Made by a program: the position numbers and the translations under genes | Shown: positions 15,219 through 24,394 of the stretch, piece after piece | Numbering within the stretch: position 1 is the stretch's first letter | Layout of the letters: every line of letters starts with the position of its first letter | Assembly: GCF_900112775.1 (NCBI RefSeq) | Contig: NZ_FOYZ01000004.1 | Location: forward strand, 90,530 to 154,529 | Length of the DNA stretch: 64,000 bases | Source: Anaeromicropila populeti | Lineage (GTDB): Bacteria; Bacillota; Clostridia; Lachnospirales; Lachnospiraceae | Direction: 5' to 3' | Notes under the pieces: model-generated | Told to the model about the DNA's origin: nothing | What the model saw: only the letters and a program-made list of their open reading frames with translations | Database searches by the model: none

Positions 15219-18200
15219 ATGAAAGGAAAAAGGAAAAAAAGTGTGCGGAATTTAGTCACAATGTTGGTTATTATGTCCATGCTAATGGGTATGATAAATC
15301 ATATTGAACTGGCTGCCGCAACAACAGAAACAAAGTCTGTTTTTCAAGGAGATGGTTATGAGGTTACATTTTCCTTGAATAACCAGTGGGAAAACGAATT
15401 TCAAGGGGAACTTGAAATTAAGAACACTGGGCAGGAAACAATGGAAAACTGGTATTTGATGTTTGAATGGAATGGTGAAATATCAAGCATTTGGAATGGT
15501 GATATTGTGAATCACCAGGATGGCATTTACATTTTAAAAAATGCAGGCTGGAATCAGGATATTCAAGCAGGAGAAACGGTTGTAGTTGGTTTTTCAGGCG
15601 TGACAGAAGGCGAAATAGTGCTTCCAACGGCTTATGGAATTCCCACACAAAGAGTTACCGCAGACAGCAGTGATTATCAGATTACATTGGAATATAGCAG
15701 TGTATGGGAATCTGGTTATCAAGCATCTTTAACCATTACAAATTTGACAGAAAAAACATTAGCAGACTGGAGTGTATCATTTGAATTTGGAAATGAAATT
15801 ACTTCTGCAATCAATGGAGTTATTCAAGAACAAACAGGACATAACTATGTGATTCAACATAGTACATATGAAAAAAATATTGAGCCAGGAAGCAGTGTCA
15901 CAGTTATTCTTTCGGGTGGACAGGCGGATACCAGGTTTTATCCAGAGGAATTTGAACTGTCCTATGTTGATTTTGCAGGAAATCAGGAAGAAGAAAATAG
16001 TGTGACCGATGAAAACCTGGATACTGATTCAGATGGACTGCTGGACTGGCAGGAGGAGTACTATAATTCATCCATAGACAGTGCAGATACAGACCAAGAT
16101 GGATTAAGTGATTTTGATGAGGTGACGATATTCCATAGCGATCCTGCATCCTGCGATACCGATGAAAACGGTTTAATGGATGGAGAGGAAGATTTAGATG
16201 GAGATGGAGTTACAAATTTAGAAGAGCAGACAAGAAATACTGCACCTGAAAAAGCAGATACCGATGGTGACGGAATTTCTGATGGAGATGAAATATTACT
16301 ATATCATACAGCACCTGTTTTGTCTGATACAGATAAAGATGGGTTAGAGGATGGAGAGGAGCTGGCGTTAGGCTTAAACCCGCTGGAGCAATGTTCAGAT
16401 GGTATAACTTTGGATGGAAAGCGTCTGATTTCCCAAAGTCTGAGCAAAGAAAATATAGAGGAAGGTCTGCTGACAGAAGAAGGCATACTGGTTCCAGAAT
16501 TATCAGGCAGTGTTGCCGGAAACATCAATAAACATATTTCAATTTTAAGTAAAGATACTGTGCTGGATGCATTTGCAGAGAGTGGTGCTTTAATTGGCGA
16601 GCCAGTTGAAGTGGTTTCTTCCTATTTAGAACCAGTTGAACTTAATTTGACATTTCATTTTGCACAAATGACAGCCTCCTATGAGGAAGAGAGAATAAAT
16701 AATTTATCTATTTGTCGCTTAGAAAATTCTAGTCTGATACCCCTTAGTACTGAAATATCAATAGAAAATCAAACGCTGTCCACTAAAATTAAAAAGGAAG
16801 GTATTTATTTTGTTATGGAAGTAAATACTGGCTTAAACAGCGTAGGAATACATGTAGAGGAAAATCTGGATGGCGCGGCAGTCTCGCTGCTTTCTGAGGA
16901 GAAATTTGTCCAAGGAAATAACCAGGCAGCGGCAATGGCAGTATCAGGTGAAACATGGGTATTGCTTAGTGATTATCAATATGTGAAATTAAATGGACCA
17001 GTAGCCTCCACTAGTACAGTAGATACAGATGGGGATGGCGTGACAGACTATAAGGAGCTGGGTACTTTAAAGGCAGTAACCATGACTGCATTAATTAATA
17101 CGTTTTTGGTGGCAAATGGAATACCATCCGAATACTACAGCGGTAAAACAACCATTTACGTTTATAATTATGTTTCAAATCCAACTTTAACGGATACCGA
17201 TTTTGACGGTAGAAATGATAATATAGATACAGCCCCAAGAAGTGGTGTTTTTACAGGAAAATTAAAGGATTCTGGCGCAGACATCTCTGCTGATATCAGC
17301 TATACCCTGGATTACAGAACATTTTTTGGAAGCAGTTCAGACTACAATAGTGCATTAAGCGTTACCTCATCTGTGTATGCTGCTGGGGCATATAATAATA
17401 TAACTATTTTAAATTCCGCCAATGCAACTACATACAGTTTAAATGCTTTAATGGCTTATCAAGGGTTTTCAGATGTTAAGGTATATAAGCTTTCTTCTGC
17501 ATATACAGATTATCATTTATCAGAGGTTACAATTGGACATAGAAAAGTGACATATAATGGTGTGACAAAAGAAGTTGTTGCCGTAGTTGTAAGAGGAACA
17601 AATTCAACCTTAGCGGAGTGGGCAAGCAATTTTGATGTGGGTGACACAAGTACATATACAACATCGTCAGACTGGGCAGTAAAAGCAAATCATAAGGGAT
17701 TTGACATAGCAGCAACAAGGATATTAAAATATTTGACCACTTATCTGGCTGCTTATGTGAACAGCTCTGTTACAAAAGCAATATGGGTAACAGGACATTC
17801 CCGTGGTGCAGCAATTTCTAATATTTTAGGTGCAAGGCTTGTAGATAAAGGGTATACTACATTTGCATATACCTATGCAGCACCAAATACAACAACAGCA
17901 GCTACAGCAAAGAATTATAAAAGTATTTTTAATATTATGAACTCGGATGATTTTGTTCCATATCTTCCGATGACAGCATGGGGCTTTACAAGATATGGAA
18001 GAACAGCAACGGTAAGCTTAGCGGATAATTATGAGTCCGAGTGGGAAAAACTAACAGGTATATGGGATTATAATCCAGATACATATGGTATGCAGGATAC
18101 CATAAATTCCCTTGCAAAAATAGCAAAAGACAGGGTGGATTGCTACAAATATACTTGTTCCTGTCATGGAGATGGTTCTAAAAATAATATTACAATTACA

Positions 18201-18536
18201 AACTATGGAATGTCAAAAAGCAGCAGAGAAGGAGCTATTGCTAAAATTCCAGTAAATGCGCTTGCTTATTGCAAAATAACCAGATATACTGGATTTTTAT
18301 GTGTGGGATGGAATTTTGACTGTTGTCAGACTCCAAGTTATTTTATGCAGGTGCTGGCGGCTCAAATGGCAGGCACAATTAGTACATATCGTTTTGTGGT
18401 AGAGCTGGATGTAGCAGACCGCTATGAGGATGCCAAAAGTAATATTATAGCTTCAGCAATTGGAGGCTTAGAGCATCCACATTATGCAGAAAGCTATTAT
18501 GTACTGGCGAATCATGTAAAGGCTTCTAATTTTTAA
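15219..18536 (+). CDS. Large secreted lipase-like protein with two CBM2-like modules and Ca-binding repeats
   Basis: 1105 residues. A signal peptide (about 1-33: basic KGKRKKS, hydrophobic stretch, cut near AAA) is followed by two carbohydrate-binding-like domains (about 38-130 and 142-250) with CBM2 features such as NQWENEFQGELEIKNTG and FEWNGEISSIWNG. Next come at least six thrombospondin-3-type calcium repeats of the DTDxDGLxDxxE kind (about 268-385) and two more near 602-675. The C-terminal third contains a class-3 lipase-type hydrolase with nucleophile elbow WVTGHSRGAA (GxSxG). It probably cleaves an ester on a plant polymer or lipid outside the cell; the substrate is unknown. ATG 15219 is preceded by CAGGGGGAAA, better than ATG 15201. 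Confidence 0.8.
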   Translation: MKGKRKKSVRNLVTMLVIMSMLMGMINHIELAAATTETKSVFQGDGYEVTFSLNNQWENEFQGELEIKNTGQETMENWYLMFEWNGEISSIWNGDIVNHQDGIYILKNAGWNQDIQAGETVVVGFSGVTEGEIVLPTAYGIPTQRVTADSSDYQITLEYSSVWESGYQASLTITNLTEKTLADWSVSFEFGNEITSAINGVIQEQTGHNYVIQHSTYEKNIEPGSSVTVILSGGQADTRFYPEEFELSYVDFAGNQEEENSVTDENLDTDSDGLLDWQEEYYNSSIDSADTDQDGLSDFDEVTIFHSDPASCDTDENGLMDGEEDLDGDGVTNLEEQTRNTAPEKADTDGDGISDGDEILLYHTAPVLSDTDKDGLEDGEELALGLNPLEQCSDGITLDGKRLISQSLSKENIEEGLLTEEGILVPELSGSVAGNINKHISILSKDTVLDAFAESGALIGEPVEVVSSYLEPVELNLTFHFAQMTASYEEERINNLSICRLENSSLIPLSTEISIENQTLSTKIKKEGIYFVMEVNTGLNSVGIHVEENLDGAAVSLLSEEKFVQGNNQAAAMAVSGETWVLLSDYQYVKLNGPVASTSTVDTDGDGVTDYKELGTLKAVTMTALINTFLVANGIPSEYYSGKTTIYVYNYVSNPTLTDTDFDGRNDNIDTAPRSGVFTGKLKDSGADISADISYTLDYRTFFGSSSDYNSALSVTSSVYAAGAYNNITILNSANATTYSLNALMAYQGFSDVKVYKLSSAYTDYHLSEVTIGHRKVTYNGVTKEVVAVVVRGTNSTLAEWASNFDVGDTSTYTTSSDWAVKANHKGFDIAATRILKYLTTYLAAYVNSSVTKAIWVTGHSRGAAISNILGARLVDKGYTTFAYTYAAPNTTTAATAKNYKSIFNIMNSDDFVPYLPMTAWGFTRYGRTATVSLADNYESEWEKLTGIWDYNPDTYGMQDTINSLAKIAKDRVDCYKYTCSCHGDGSKNNITITNYGMSKSSREGAIAKIPVNALAYCKITRYTGFLCVGWNFDCCQTPSYFMQVLAAQMAGTISTYRFVVELDVADRYEDAKSNIIASAIGGLEHPHYAESYYVLANHVKASNF

Positions 18537-18568
18537 TAAATAAAAATACAAGGAAAGGAAAGCAGGAT

Positions 18569-18970
18569 ATGAGTAAAAAAATTTTTAACAAACTTGTTTT
18601 AGTCATGTTGGCACAAATATTAATTTATTGCATGTTATTTCTTGTAGTACCATTTTTCCTTGTAAAAGGTGTTGCGGACTGGATTTGGATTTCAGTTGAT
18701 TTCATTCTGGTTGTGGCAGTCAGCAGTTGGATGATTTACTGGCATGTTTGGGAAGTGGGCTATTGGCTGGTGGGAATTATTATGCTTTGGGCTGCCATTA
18801 TGCTGTACCACCCACAAGATTTGTATGGAATAGGTGGAAATGGGCGAGGGTTGGACTTTTTTCCAGCCCAGATTGATGCATTAGGGTTTGCAGCAGGTGT
18901 TTTTTTGCTTCAATGTGGAATTAGACTTCTAAAACCTATTAAACAAATAGTAATCAACAGAAAAGTTTAG
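18569..18970 (+). CDS. Small integral membrane protein of unknown function
   Basis: 133 residues with four predicted membrane helices (about 9-32, 37-55, 63-80, 103-123) and an extracellular-side loop HPQDLYGIGGNGRGLDFFPAQ. I do not recognise the family. The gene follows the secreted lipase-like protein by 32 bases with its own AAAGGAAAG site and is closed by a strong terminator, so the two probably form a two-gene operon; whether this protein helps secretion or protects the cell is only a guess. Confidence 0.7.
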   Translation: MSKKIFNKLVLVMLAQILIYCMLFLVVPFFLVKGVADWIWISVDFILVVAVSSWMIYWHVWEVGYWLVGIIMLWAAIMLYHPQDLYGIGGNGRGLDFFPAQIDALGFAAGVFLLQCGIRLLKPIKQIVINRKV

Positions 18971-18976
18971 AAGGGG

Positions 18977-19010
18977 TGCTGCTCCATATAAAAAGTGGAG
19001 CAGCATTTTT
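18977..19010 (+). terminator. Strong terminator after the membrane protein gene
   Basis: Perfect 10-bp stem TGCTGCTCCA (18977-18986) / TGGAGCAGCA (18996-19005) followed by TTTTT. Confidence 0.9.
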
Positions 19011-19031
19011 CTGAAAAAAATAAGATTTTTC

Positions 19032-19060
19032 TTGACAATTGGGATAAATCATTGTAAAAT
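19032..19060 (+). promoter_or_regulatory. Sigma-A promoter of tRNA-Phe
   Basis: TTGACA (19032-19037), 17-bp spacer, TAAAAT (19055-19060) with an upstream TG (TGTAAAAT). It ends 37 bases before the mature tRNA. Confidence 0.75.
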
Positions 19061-19097
19061 ATCACATGTTGTAAGGTAATTGCATAGCAAATTACAT

Positions 19098-19170
<73 letters not shown>

Positions 19171-19182
19171 TTACTTTTTAGA

Positions 19183-19214
19183 AGACGTCACATAATGTGG
19201 CGTCTATTCTTTTA
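19183..19214 (+). terminator. Probable terminator after tRNA-Phe
   Basis: AGACGTCAC (19183-19191) pairs with GTGGCGTCT (19197-19205, one G-T pair) across a five-base loop, then ATTCTTTTAT. Confidence 0.65.
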
Positions 19215-19231
19215 TCAAAAAAGGAGAAGTT

Positions 19232-20995
19232 ATGAAAATTCTTTTAACTGCTGTTAATGCAAAATACATTCATTCTAACCTTGCTGTTTATGATTTAAAG
19301 GCATTTGCAAAAGAATACGCAGAACAGATTGAAGTAGCAGAATATACAATTAACAACCAGATGGATGATATACTTTCGGATATATTTAAGAGGAAGCCAA
19401 ATGTCATATGCTTTTCTTGTTATATATGGAATATTGAGATGGTTAAAGCGTTATCTGTTGAATTAAAAAAAGTGCTTCCTGAAACACCAATCTGGTATGG
19501 TGGTCCAGAGGTTTCTTATGAAATGGAAAAACAGCTTATGGAAATGCCTTATGCTGAAGGAATTATGTATGGAGAAGGGGAAGAAACCTTTAAGGAATTA
19601 GTAGAATACTATATAAAAAGTGAGCCAGACGTTCTAAATCAAATTAAAGGAATTGTGTTCAGAAAGCAGTCGGAAATTCTGGTGACAGAAGCAAGAAAAG
19701 GGCTGAACATGGATGATGTGCCGTTTCCTTATGATGACATAAAAGCATTTTCTAATAAAATACTTTATTATGAAACAAGCCGTGGATGTCCGTATTCTTG
19801 CAGCTATTGCTTATCGTCTATTGAAAAAGGAGTAAGATTCCGCAGCCTGGACAAGGTAAAAAGAGAACTTATGATTTTTTTGGAACATAAAGTACCACAG
19901 GTCAAATTTATTGACAGGACCTTTAATTGTAATCATCAGCATGCTATGGAAATATGGAGCTTTCTCCACCAGCATGACAACGGCATCACAAACTTTCACT
20001 TTGAGATATCAGCAGATATATTACGAGAGGATGAAATTACTTTATTAAATCAGATGCGTCCGGGGCTGGTTCAGTTAGAAATAGGCGTACAGTCTACTAA
20101 TCTGGAAACCATTAAAGCGATAAATCGAAAGATGGATTTTAACATATTAAGTAATAGGGTAAATCAAGTCAATCAAGGAAAAAACATTCATCAGCACTTA
20201 GATCTGATAGCAGGGCTTCCCAATGAGGACTTAAACAGCTTTAAAAATTCCTTTAATCAGGTATATGGTTTAAAGCCAAACCAGCTGCAACTGGGATTTT
20301 TAAAGGTACTGAAGGGTGCTCCTATTTATTACGATGCACTTGATAATCATATTGTATATAAATCGTCTGCGCCATATGAGGTACTATATACCAAATGGCT
20401 TTCATATGAAGAGGTTCTTCAGTTAAAGCAGGTAGAAGATATGGTAGAAGTTTATTACAACAGTGGACAGTTTGAGATGGCAATTGCATATTTGGAACAT
20501 TTTTTTGACACACCATTTGCATTATATGAAGCATTGGGAAGTTATTACGAGGATAACCATTTGTTTGGGCTGAACCACTCCCGAATTGCCAGATATGAGT
20601 TGCTGCGTATATTTTTTGAGAAGCAGGTAATGAAAGTATGGGATGAAAAACAAAGTGAATTATTTGCAGAAATCCTGGTTTATGACTTGTATTTAAGGGA
20701 AAATTTAAAAAGCAGACCAGTATTTGCGAGAGATTATGGTATTTATAAGGAGCAATACAGGGTATTCTATGAGGATGAGGAACGAGTAAGAGAATTGCTC
20801 CCAGGGTATGCAGACTATAGCAGTAAACGAATGAGCCGAGTTACTCACATGGAATATTTTTCAGTAGATATTAGAGAGACTGTTAGAACAGGAAATCCTT
20901 CAGGTGAGGCTAATTTTACTATATTCGATTATGAACAAAGATGTATTTTAGATAATCAGGCAAAAACCATTGCGATACCAGTCGAATTGAGGTGA
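19232..20995 (+). CDS. B12-binding domain radical SAM protein (DUF4080 type)
   Basis: 587 residues. The N-terminal part (about 1-150) looks like a cobalamin-binding Rossmann domain. The radical SAM core follows with the iron-sulfur motif CPYSCSYC (CxxxCxxC, about residue 188) and downstream LEIGVQSTNLETIKAINR. The C-terminal 200 residues match the extension common to DUF4080 proteins in Firmicutes (oxygen-independent coproporphyrinogen oxidase-like layout). These cytosolic enzymes use SAM radical chemistry on unknown substrates. The stop is four bases before nth; both are in one operon. No reaction is assigned. Confidence 0.85.
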   Translation: MKILLTAVNAKYIHSNLAVYDLKAFAKEYAEQIEVAEYTINNQMDDILSDIFKRKPNVICFSCYIWNIEMVKALSVELKKVLPETPIWYGGPEVSYEMEKQLMEMPYAEGIMYGEGEETFKELVEYYIKSEPDVLNQIKGIVFRKQSEILVTEARKGLNMDDVPFPYDDIKAFSNKILYYETSRGCPYSCSYCLSSIEKGVRFRSLDKVKRELMIFLEHKVPQVKFIDRTFNCNHQHAMEIWSFLHQHDNGITNFHFEISADILREDEITLLNQMRPGLVQLEIGVQSTNLETIKAINRKMDFNILSNRVNQVNQGKNIHQHLDLIAGLPNEDLNSFKNSFNQVYGLKPNQLQLGFLKVLKGAPIYYDALDNHIVYKSSAPYEVLYTKWLSYEEVLQLKQVEDMVEVYYNSGQFEMAIAYLEHFFDTPFALYEALGSYYEDNHLFGLNHSRIARYELLRIFFEKQVMKVWDEKQSELFAEILVYDLYLRENLKSRPVFARDYGIYKEQYRVFYEDEERVRELLPGYADYSSKRMSRVTHMEYFSVDIRETVRTGNPSGEANFTIFDYEQRCILDNQAKTIAIPVELR

Positions 20996-20999
20996 AAAT

Positions 21000-21647
21000 G
21001 TGTCAGGAAGAATAACAAAAAAGGAAAAAGAGCGTATTCAAAAGATTTTAGACTTATTAGATGAGCATTATACAAGAGAATATAAATGCTACTTAAATCA
21101 TGAAACGCCGTGGCAGCTCCTGATTGCAACCATACTAAGTGCCCAGTGTACAGATGAGAGGGTGAATCTTGTTACAAAGGACCTTTTTCACAAGTATACC
21201 TCGCTAGAGGCATTTGCAAGTGCAGACCAGAAGGAACTGGAACAGGATATTCATTCTACAGGGTTTTATAAAAATAAGGCAAAAAACATTATAGCCTGCA
21301 CTAATATGCTGTTAAAAGAGTATGGAGGGCAGGTGCCGGAGAATATAGAGGAGCTGACCAAGCTGGCTGGTGTAGGGAGAAAAACAGCTAATGTAATAAG
21401 AGGGAATATTTACCATGAGCCAAGCATTGTGGTAGATACTCATGTAAAAAGAATTTCCAGGAAGCTGGGACTGACCAAGGAAGAGGATCCTGTTAAGATT
21501 GAGTTTGACTTGATGAAGGTGTTACCAAAGGAGCATTGGATTTTATTTAATATACAGATTATTACCCATGGCAGAGGCTTATGTACTGCAAGAGCTCCTC
21601 AGTGTGAGCAGTGTTTTTTAAAGGAGCTTTGCAAGGAAAGAAAATAG
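21000..21647 (+). CDS. nth: Endonuclease III (DNA glycosylase/AP lyase)
   Basis: 215 residues, normal length. The helix-hairpin-helix with catalytic Lys/Asp is in LAGVGRKTANVIRGN and VVDTHVKRIS. The C-terminal [4Fe-4S] loop is complete with C-x6-C-x2-C-x5-C spacing (CTARAPQCEQCFLKELC). It removes oxidised pyrimidines in base excision repair. The start is GTG 21000, with GAGGTGAAA directly upstream, four bases after the previous stop. Confidence 0.95.
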   Translation: MSGRITKKEKERIQKILDLLDEHYTREYKCYLNHETPWQLLIATILSAQCTDERVNLVTKDLFHKYTSLEAFASADQKELEQDIHSTGFYKNKAKNIIACTNMLLKEYGGQVPENIEELTKLAGVGRKTANVIRGNIYHEPSIVVDTHVKRISRKLGLTKEEDPVKIEFDLMKVLPKEHWILFNIQIITHGRGLCTARAPQCEQCFLKELCKERK

Positions 21648-21772
21648 TTGGTGCATAAAAAATATCTTGTAAGTTACGTGTAAATATCATAAAATAGAAT
21701 GGCAATCAAAGAATTCTATTAGAAAGCATACATTTACTTTAAATGGATATTATAATATATGACAGCGTTCCA

Positions 21773-22384
21773 TTATTTTATCTGATAATTGTTTAAGGAA
21801 TTAATAATGGAGTTTTTCATTAGTGTATTTAAAGAAGAGGCAACAGAAAGTAACTCTGATATCTTTTCGGGCTTTCCTAATTTATTATATAATTCAGCTA
21901 GAATCAGGTAATTGCCACTTACATCTGTTTTGCACTGGATTCCAAATTCCAGTACAGTGACAGCATGTTCCAGTTGGTTCTGATGATACAAATAAAGACC
22001 CCAGTTATAGAGGGTTCGTGCTAATAGGGTAAAGTTCTGGTCACAGGCTGACAGAAACTCAAGGTTCCCGGGACCATATTCCAATTTTAAATCTGTATTG
22101 GTTTTTCCCGTCAGGTTTAATATTTGTTTTTCAGAAAGTGAAGTAATGGTATCCTGATATTGCAAAAGCACAGTGTCGTCACTTTCTTGAAATGGAAGCT
22201 GGTTAAGATGGATTTGGATATAAGGAAGCTGGGAGATATCACTTTTACGTACCATGTTTGAAGAACGCTCCTTTTCCCAGAATTTTTTAGAGGATTCGTT
22301 TTCCAAACGTTCTACTTTACTTTTTTTAATGCTGAAAATAACAATCCATAAAAGTACTAGAATAGCCACGATAGGTAATTTCAT
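21773..22384 (-). CDS. Membrane-anchored TPR-like protein of unknown function
   Basis: 203 residues. An N-terminal membrane helix (PIVAILVLLWIVIFSI, about 4-20) is followed by a polar linker and, from about residue 105, helix pairs of tetratricopeptide character (LYHQNQLEHAVTVLEFGIQ, LAELYNKLGKPEKISELL). The rest faces the cytoplasm or outside; topology is unclear. It is transcribed away from the miniprotein gene at 22431, sharing a 46-base divergent region. Similar TPR-tail proteins occur near this position in Lachnospiraceae; I do not recognise a named function. Confidence 0.7.
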   Translation of the reverse strand: MKLPIVAILVLLWIVIFSIKKSKVERLENESSKKFWEKERSSNMVRKSDISQLPYIQIHLNQLPFQESDDTVLLQYQDTITSLSEKQILNLTGKTNTDLKLEYGPGNLEFLSACDQNFTLLARTLYNWGLYLYHQNQLEHAVTVLEFGIQCKTDVSGNYLILAELYNKLGKPEKISELLSVASSLNTLMKNSIINSLNNYQIK

Positions 22385-22430
22385 AAATGCACAACCTTTC
22401 TAAATAGTATTATAAATGAGGTGAAACGAT

Positions 22431-22535
22431 ATGAATATGAACAATAAGAAAACACAAAAAATAATATCTACTATTATTATAATTTTTCTAATTTTAGCAA
22501 TGATTATTCCAGCGTTGGTTTACGTAGTCGCATAA
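22431..22535 (+). CDS. 34-residue membrane miniprotein (Prli42/DUF4044-like)
   Basis: A short open frame of 34 codons: MNMNNKKTQK, then a single hydrophobic helix (IISTIIIIFLILAMIIPALV), then YVVA. A GAGGTG site lies 6 bases before the ATG. Size and layout (basic head, one helix, end) match Prli42, the miniprotein that anchors the stressosome in Listeria, annotated as DUF4044 in other Firmicutes. The gene is divergent from the TPR-like gene. Function in a clostridium without an obvious stressosome nearby is unknown; coding status rests on the ribosome site and composition only. Confidence 0.5.
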   Translation: MNMNNKKTQKIISTIIIIFLILAMIIPALVYVVA

Positions 22536-22650
22536 CAAGAATATACATAAATATGTGTGAAAAGTCAAACCTTGAATTTCAGGGTTGATATTATCTGTAG
22601 TTATGTTAAAATGAAACAATAAGTTTTATGAGCCAAAAGGGGAATTTGAA

Positions 22651-24237
22651 ATGGAACGAAAAAGACAGATTTACATTGGTACGCTTATTGCGTTTTTACT
22701 TTGCGCATCCTTATCTGTTATAGGGATAAAGACTTATGCAGATAGTAATACAGATACCATTGCAGATGGCATTTTTATCGATAACGTTTCTTTGGGAGGA
22801 ATGACTTCCAGTGAAGCAGAAGATGCAGTAAATAATTATGTAGAAGAATTAAAGCAGAAAACACTTACGATTAAAGTGGATGAGCATGAGGTTGTTTCTA
22901 CTTTAGGAACATTAGGATATCATTGTCTTGAGAACGATTATGTGGAACAAGCTTTGAATTTGGGAAAAAAAGGAAACCTAATTAAGCGCTATAAGGAGTT
23001 GCAGGACGTACAAAATGAGAACCTGGTGTATACACTTGAGTTTGAATTTGATGATAAGCTATTAGAAGAGTTTGTGAGTACAGAGTGCTCTGCCTATGAT
23101 GTGGAGCCAGTGGATGCTACGATTACAAGGGAAAATGATGAATTTGTAATTGGAGAACATGTACTGGGACGTAAAGTTGATACAGGAGAAACTGTTGCAA
23201 AAGTTAAGAATTCCATATTGAATGAATGGAATAAAGAGGATACAGCAGTAGAAGCAGTTGTAATAGATGCAGAGCCTGTATATACCAGTGAAGTTATGGC
23301 AAGGTGCAAGGATGTGCTGGGGAAATTTAGTACGACCTATACTTCATCGTCTAACAGCAGAGCGGCAAATTTGGCGAATGCGGCAAGATTAATTAATGGA
23401 TCGATAATTTATCCAGGAGAAGAATTTTCAACAAGTGGGAAAATGGCTCCAATTACAAAAGAAAATGGATATGAAACAGCAGGTGCCTATTTGAACGGCA
23501 AGGTAGTAGATAGTGTTGGTGGTGGTGTTTGCCAGGCGGCAACAACATTATATAATGCAGTCTTATTATCTGAATTAGAAGTTACTGAGCGCTATAATCA
23601 TTCTATGATTGTGGGGTATGTAGAGCCAGCAATGGATGCAGCCATTTCTGAGGGGTACAAGGATTTAAAATTTAAGAATAACTCGGATGTACCTGTGTAT
23701 ATTGAATCCTTTACCGTTGGCAGAACCATTACTTTTGTTATATATGGTGAGGATACACGAGATCATGACAAACGTACAATTGAATTTAAGTCTGAGGTTG
23801 TAGAGACGATTCAGCCTGGTGCAGATATTGTGACAAAGGATCCTGCACAGCCAGAGAGTTATATGAAGGTAGATCAGACTGCGCATATTGGATATAAAGC
23901 TTACTTGTGGAAGATTGTGTATGAAGATGGAGTGGAAGTAAGCCGCGAAAAAGTTAATTACAGCTCTTATGCAGCAGAGCCTCGTTATGTGACTGTGGGA
24001 ACTAAGAAAGAAGAAGCAGAAGACGAGAAAGAAGAAGAGAAGGAAAAAAAGGATAGCAAGAAGGGTACTAAAGCTACGGCAAAACCAAGTGCTGATCCAG
24101 AAGAAACAGAGGAATCAGAAGAGGCAGAAGAAACAGTTAGTATTCCAGATGAAGAAAATGCGGAACAGCAGCAAGAAGAAGCAGGACAGCAGGAAGAAGA
24201 AGCAGGACAGGAAGAAGAAGCAGTATTAGAGGAATAA
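22651..24237 (+). CDS. VanW family cell-wall protein with PG-binding-like domains
   Basis: 528 residues. Residues 10-30 form a membrane helix. Two PG_binding_4-like regions (about 40-130, 140-210) lead into the VanW domain (about 230-355), with GEEFSTSGKMAPITKENGY and GGGVCQAATTLYNAVL. A G5-like segment ends near 440. The last 80 residues are a Glu/Gln/Lys-rich low-complexity tail with EEAGQQEEEAGQEEEA repeats. VanW proteins are extracytoplasmic and occur in many spore-formers; function is unknown. It is flanked by its own terminator (24268-24322). Confidence 0.88.
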   Translation: MERKRQIYIGTLIAFLLCASLSVIGIKTYADSNTDTIADGIFIDNVSLGGMTSSEAEDAVNNYVEELKQKTLTIKVDEHEVVSTLGTLGYHCLENDYVEQALNLGKKGNLIKRYKELQDVQNENLVYTLEFEFDDKLLEEFVSTECSAYDVEPVDATITRENDEFVIGEHVLGRKVDTGETVAKVKNSILNEWNKEDTAVEAVVIDAEPVYTSEVMARCKDVLGKFSTTYTSSSNSRAANLANAARLINGSIIYPGEEFSTSGKMAPITKENGYETAGAYLNGKVVDSVGGGVCQAATTLYNAVLLSELEVTERYNHSMIVGYVEPAMDAAISEGYKDLKFKNNSDVPVYIESFTVGRTITFVIYGEDTRDHDKRTIEFKSEVVETIQPGADIVTKDPAQPESYMKVDQTAHIGYKAYLWKIVYEDGVEVSREKVNYSSYAAEPRYVTVGTKKEEAEDEKEEEKEKKDSKKGTKATAKPSADPEETEESEEAEETVSIPDEENAEQQQEEAGQQEEEAGQEEEAVLEE

Positions 24238-24267
24238 AACTATATAGAAGTGTTAGGATGATGCCAG

Positions 24268-24322
24268 AACAGGATAGCGGCTTCCAAAGACGTGGAGAGG
24301 CAGTTATCCTGTTTTGTTCTTT
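24268..24322 (+). terminator. Probable terminator after the VanW gene
   Basis: AACAGGATA (24268-24276) pairs with TATCCTGTT (24305-24313), with a partly structured 28-base loop, followed by TTGTTCTTT. The loop is long, so efficiency is uncertain. Confidence 0.65.
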
Positions 24323-24394
24323 GCATTGTTAAGCGGCTAGGAGTATTAGTACAATTATGAAGATGACTTAAGATAGAAGGAGGGGTTTTAGAAA

